From the NCBI RefSeq assembly GCF_964275005.1, contig NC_092692.1, positions 13,092,764 to 13,156,763 on the forward strand: a DNA stretch of 64,000 nucleotides, written 5' to 3'. The notes beneath the pieces are model-generated. The model saw only the letters and a list, made by a program, of their open reading frames with translations. It had not been told where the DNA came from and ran no database searches. This stretch comes from Diadema setosum (taxonomy: Eukaryota > Echinodermata > Echinoidea > Diadematoida > Diadematidae). Position 1 is the stretch's first letter. The number at the start of each line of letters is the position of its first letter. Below are positions 60,186-64,000 of the stretch, in pieces. The position numbers were made by a program, and so were the translations under genes.

Positions 60186-61099
60186 CTAATATAGGACATT
60201 CATCGTATCGTTAATTAATTCATGCACCTATTATACATAATATCTTAAAAGCCCCACAAAGACATTATTAGCATGCTTCACTGCTTTGATCCCATGATCG
60301 TCACCGCCAGCAAGCCGGGAGAAGAACAAGACGGAGATTTGAGAAATCTACAACTATATGCGCAGAAGAAAATAACTCACAAAAATCAAGTAAAGTGAAT
60401 GTGCAGTTGTGGTGTATGTTAGGAAATCATGCCTCAAACAATTTCGCTTGGGAGAAGTAGGCAGTTTTTAAAAGAAAGCTAACATTTTGGCAGAATGATT
60501 GTCATTTGTGATCTCAATATTTCACTTTTCCGCAGCGGTCCAGAGCAAAAAGGGATGGTATACATATCTGAGAACATCAGGTATAAGTTCTTATGCGTGT
60601 GCGAAAATGTGCGAATCAGCAATTGACCATCTAAAAACATTATTTTTAAAAGTTTTTCTTAGTCGAAGAACTGTATTTTATGATGAAAACTACCAAAGTA
60701 ATATGTATATCCTTTAGTCAAAAGGAAATAGTTTGTAATATCAAAACAGGATTTCTGTATGCAAATACCACCTAATTCCACATCGCATCGGAATTCCACA
60801 TCGCATCCCCTGTTTTTCTTACTGCAAACTTGTACATTATTACACGTGCCTTCACAGAGCAGATAATGTTCTGCTATCAGCAATTCCATACAATATTGTA
60901 TCACTTTCTCGTCGCTTTCAACGCTCTACACTTCTAATATGGCTAATAGTCTCTGTTGGTTTGATCTTGAATGTATCGATTGATCTAGGCTTTTTGTTTT
61001 TAGTTGTCTCGTCTCTTTACTTGTATTTCTGCTTCTTCCCTTTCCCCTTTTCCACTTCTTTTTTCATCCCGCACACCTTGTAGTTAAGTTTTCACCTTT

Positions 61100-61352
61100 T
61101 TTTTTTTCCTCCTGTGAGGTGCCCACGTTGTACAAGCATAGTCTTTTGAGTGGGTACCTCCACTTTTTTTCGCAGAATGTATAAATATGTCTGTATGAAA
61201 AATGCCTAATTTTGTAATGATTATTGACAAATGTTATTCTTTGCTATCTATGTATCATTCCTTCAAACGCATGTCGAATCTATATATTTTTTTGTATATT
61301 CTGTTGAAAGAAGTGAAAATAAAACCTTTGAATTGAATTGAATTGAATTGAA
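61100..61352 (+). mobile_element. Non-LTR 3' end with (GAATT)n tail
   Basis: A 3'-UTR-like stretch ends GTGAAAATAAAACCTTTG followed by GAATT repeats. Upstream, GAGTGGGTACCTCCACTTTT fits the 3' region of a microsatellite-tailed LINE. The 5' limit is unknown. Confidence 0.5.
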
Positions 61353-61384
61353 TTAGCATGTTCATATCAATACCCGAATGTACC

Positions 61385-62060
61385 AGAAGTCAATGGTCAA
61401 GGTCGACTTAAGAAATTGTATCAGTTTACGCGATAACTCAAGACTGGATTAAGCAAATTTCACCAAACCTGGTCCAAGGATGACATAATATGCAGATGAT
61501 GGGGCAATTAATTAATCAGTTTTTGAGTTAAATCGGCAAGAGGTAAAAGGTCAAAAAATTCAAGGTCAATACTAAAATTTCACTGATTATTTCTCCCATA
61601 TCTATGCAATGTCTGAAGGTATTTTCTTCAAGCTTTGTGACTGCATACAGCCAGAGAGTTTCAGGTCAAGAGGTCAAAGGTCAGGTGAAAATGTTAATAT
61701 TTCACTTTTTTCTCTGTATCTCGCAAAATGGTTTAAGGTGTTTTCATGGAACTTGGTACTGGCAGGGATTTTCTAGGGAATCTAGGGGTCGTTTGTCAGA
61801 GATCAGGGGTCAAAGATCAAGGTCAATTGGGCCCTCAAAACAGTGTACTATTTCCCTCATATTTTTGCAATGCTTGTAGGATTTTTTTTAAAACTTAATA
61901 TATACATGTATTACCTATTAAATGGATATTCTCTGGGAAATTTCCTGCCAAAAGGTCAAAGCTCTGATGAAAGTGCTATATTTCACTTTTTCTTCCATAT
62001 CTTGAATGTGAATCAAGGTATCATGAAACTTAGTACATATTATTTTGTGCATGTTCTACT
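61385..62060. mobile_element. Reversed fragment of the ADSL-intron element family
   Basis: Plus-strand AGGTCAAAGGTCA, TTTCACTTTTTTCTCTGTAT, TCTATGCAATGTCTGAAGGT and repeats of these are the inverse of motifs in the elements at 46141 and 50041. Neither terminal repeat was found, so this is a partial copy. Confidence 0.65.
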
Positions 62061-62939
62061 TGACAGTGATGCCCTTGTTGATTATCGAAAAAAAAATTAA
62101 GCCCTCCCCTCTCAAGTGTTTTTGTTTCCTCTTGATAAGTAGGAAAGGACATAGAATTCAGTGACATGGAATAGTCATCACCGTCATTACATTTAATGTA
62201 TGGGTCGCATGAAAGTTAATTTTGATGCAAACATGTATAACCTCTGACATTCTTACCTTTTACATTTTTACCTGTGGATTTTTTTATTTCATTTTAACCT
62301 CTGACATATTTACACAAAACCAGTTAACATAATTATTTTTTTTGGAAAAAGCTTCAAGATTATGTAGGCCATGATCATCTATACAGGTATTAGCTGATAT
62401 GTGGTGGAATATAACATTCTTTTTGGACGCCAGGGAGTTGCATTATCCCAAGGGAAAATAATCACAACCAGGGAAAATGTGACATTTACGATCCTCGTAA
62501 ACAGTAGCATGTGACGATCTGTTGACAAATCACATCCTAGTAATTGTAAAGGCCATCTAATATACTCTTTTATGGCTATGAACATATTATTTCTGCTTTG
62601 ATTTATGGTTGAAATTGACTGATTTCAAGTCAGAGACTAAGATTATTTGACTTCAAGTATACAATTATACATGGCCTTATCAGAATGTTATTGTGTATAA
62701 ACTTCCTAGCATAGTTTCCACGCCATAGCAGCTCATAGTATAGGAAAGAACATTTTTTTTTTTTCAGAAACAGACTTTGTTTCTAACTCAAGCTTGTAAG
62801 TTCTTAATGTGTGCAGATACCCAGGTTGCATCCACATAATTTGCACAAGTTTATAATCGGTTTGATGTAAAAAGCCTCTTATTCGCTTGGTTGCATACGA
62901 AATGCAATACAATGAAAATCAGAATTCACACTTTCACTA
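62061..62939. other. Gene-free AT-rich stretch
   Basis: Only short frames; nothing recognised between the reversed element fragment and the mariner-type MITE. Confidence 0.55.
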
Positions 62940-63567
62940 TACAGGGTGGCCCAAAAAGAACGGAACGCCTAAGATCTTTAATTTCAGCAATATCGTTGCA
63001 AATATGTCATCATGTTGCATACTATTTGAAAGACCATTCTTTTTCCAATAGAATGACACCAAGCTCTTTAATTTCAGTTCATGCGTTACGATATTAGGCC
63101 CATTTTTGTCAAGCCTTGAATTTTCAAAATGTGATCATTTTGCACTCTCAGAGATATAGAAACCAGTGAGAATTCGGCTTACCGTAGAACCAGTAGCGTT
63201 CGCAATGTGCGGTATTTGAGGCGGACAGTGTTATTGTCGTCAGGTCGTCTCATTCACAATACTTTAGTAGTAACGGACAATGACAGCCACATTCCACACA
63301 TTGTGAACGTTACTGCTTCTATGGCAAGCCGAATTCTCGCTGATTTCGGTGTCTCTGAGAGTGCATAATGATCACATTTTGAAAATTGCAAGGGTTGACA
63401 AAAATGGTCCTAAAATCGTAACGCATTAACTGAAATTAAAGAGCTTGGTGTCATTCTCTTGAAAAAAGAATGGCCTTTCCAATAGTATGCAAAATAATGA
63501 CATATTTGCAACGACATTGCTGAAATTAAAGATCTTAGGCGTTCCGTTCTTTCTGGGCCACCCTGTA
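62940..63567. mobile_element. Mariner-type foldback MITE, 624 bp
   Basis: TA flanks the ends CAGGGTGGCCCAAAAAGAAC and GTTCTTTCTGGGCCACCCTG. The arms, about 270 bp each, pair with a few mismatches: AGATCTTTAATTTCAGCAAT, AAGAGCTTGGTGTCATTC, AAAATGTGATCA and GAATTCGGCTT all recur inverted. The CAGGGTG terminus and TA target are typical of the mariner/Tc1 group. No coding sequence. Confidence 0.9.
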
Positions 63568-64000
63568 TGGTAGTGTTTTCTTTTGTAATGATTTTCTAAC
63601 CATGACCTCAGTTGTGTTCTGTTTGAAAGGGAAAACAATATTGTTCCGATTTGCATCTGTTCATAATGTAGGCCTTACTGTTATTTTGCATAATCATATT
63701 TAAAGAGTGTCACTATCGATTGCTATTTTTCCCACCCTGCAAAGTATTTATGCAATGAGGGAAAATTGATAGCAAAAAATTATTTCATAGATCAATATGC
63801 TTCGAAATTTCACGTCTTGTATACTTATTTATGATTATGCTTTAAATACATAAGTTAATTAAATTATATGGAAACAATTTAAGCAACTGAAAAGTGTTAT
63901 TGTGAGAATATTGTCTTTATGAGCTTTTTGGATATTAAGTTCAAAGCGATTTAAGACATTGTCACATAATGGCTTTTTGTTTGTTCTGATTATCTATGTG

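Overview
The window looks like nuclear DNA from a marine invertebrate deuterostome, most likely an echinoderm. It is AT-rich, has very few genes, carries an intron-rich gene with canonical GT-AG borders, and is packed with foldback elements, MITEs, microsatellite-tailed non-LTR retroelement ends and G/C homopolymer runs. The palindrome TAGGCCTA is frequent, and the foldback elements resemble the TU family known from sea urchin. The species cannot be fixed from the sequence alone.

One host gene is certain: adenylosuccinate lyase (ADSL) on the minus strand. It has ten coding exons between 57555 and 45858, joins into an open frame of 487 residues, and uses the standard splice sites at every border. 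Its introns hold two copies of a 1.1 kb terminal-inverted-repeat element, a TTAA foldback MITE nested in one of them, and several smaller hairpin elements. Its 5' side is bounded by a 0.3 kb MITE and a 1.94 kb foldback element. Its 3' side, 67 bases beyond the stop codon, is bounded by a 3.6 kb foldback element that contains a mariner-like MITE, which in turn contains another foldback element.

Region by region: 1-4112 shows no gene. 4123-7494 is a TIR element with a 10-bp target duplication, filled by about 15 units of a 165-bp tandem repeat. 7505-14587 holds one half-copy of a TTAA MITE, a GATA/GATT microsatellite and a G+C-richer island. 14588-17286 is a MITE followed by a 5'-truncated L1/Tx1-type LINE with a 15-bp target duplication and a long open reverse-transcriptase frame. 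17287-25290 holds TA arrays, a second MITE copy, a promoter-like island with an open first-exon-like stretch at 22920-23400, and a decayed LINE fragment. 25290-32107 holds a 177-codon orphan ORF, a degenerate minisatellite, a second TTAA MITE, trinucleotide and tetranucleotide arrays and two G+C-richer islands. 32108-36931 holds a 1.17 kb foldback element, a 1.05 kb element built of AGGTCA-rich 160-bp repeats, a short retro-insertion with clear target duplication and a near-perfect 160-bp hairpin. 36933-42151 is nearly featureless. 42152-60072 is the ADSL locus and its flanking elements. The last 4 kb holds a possible orphan exon, a retroelement 3' end, a reversed fragment of the ADSL-intron element and a mariner-type foldback MITE.

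No rRNA, tRNA, CRISPR, LTR retroelement or virus-like element was recognised. The main novelty candidates are several foldback/tandem-array element families, which recur here with defined ends and in several cases defined target duplications. The most interesting group combines short C-rich TIRs, internal 150-165 bp tandem repeats carrying AGGTCA direct repeats, and a CGGAC-type subterminal tract.
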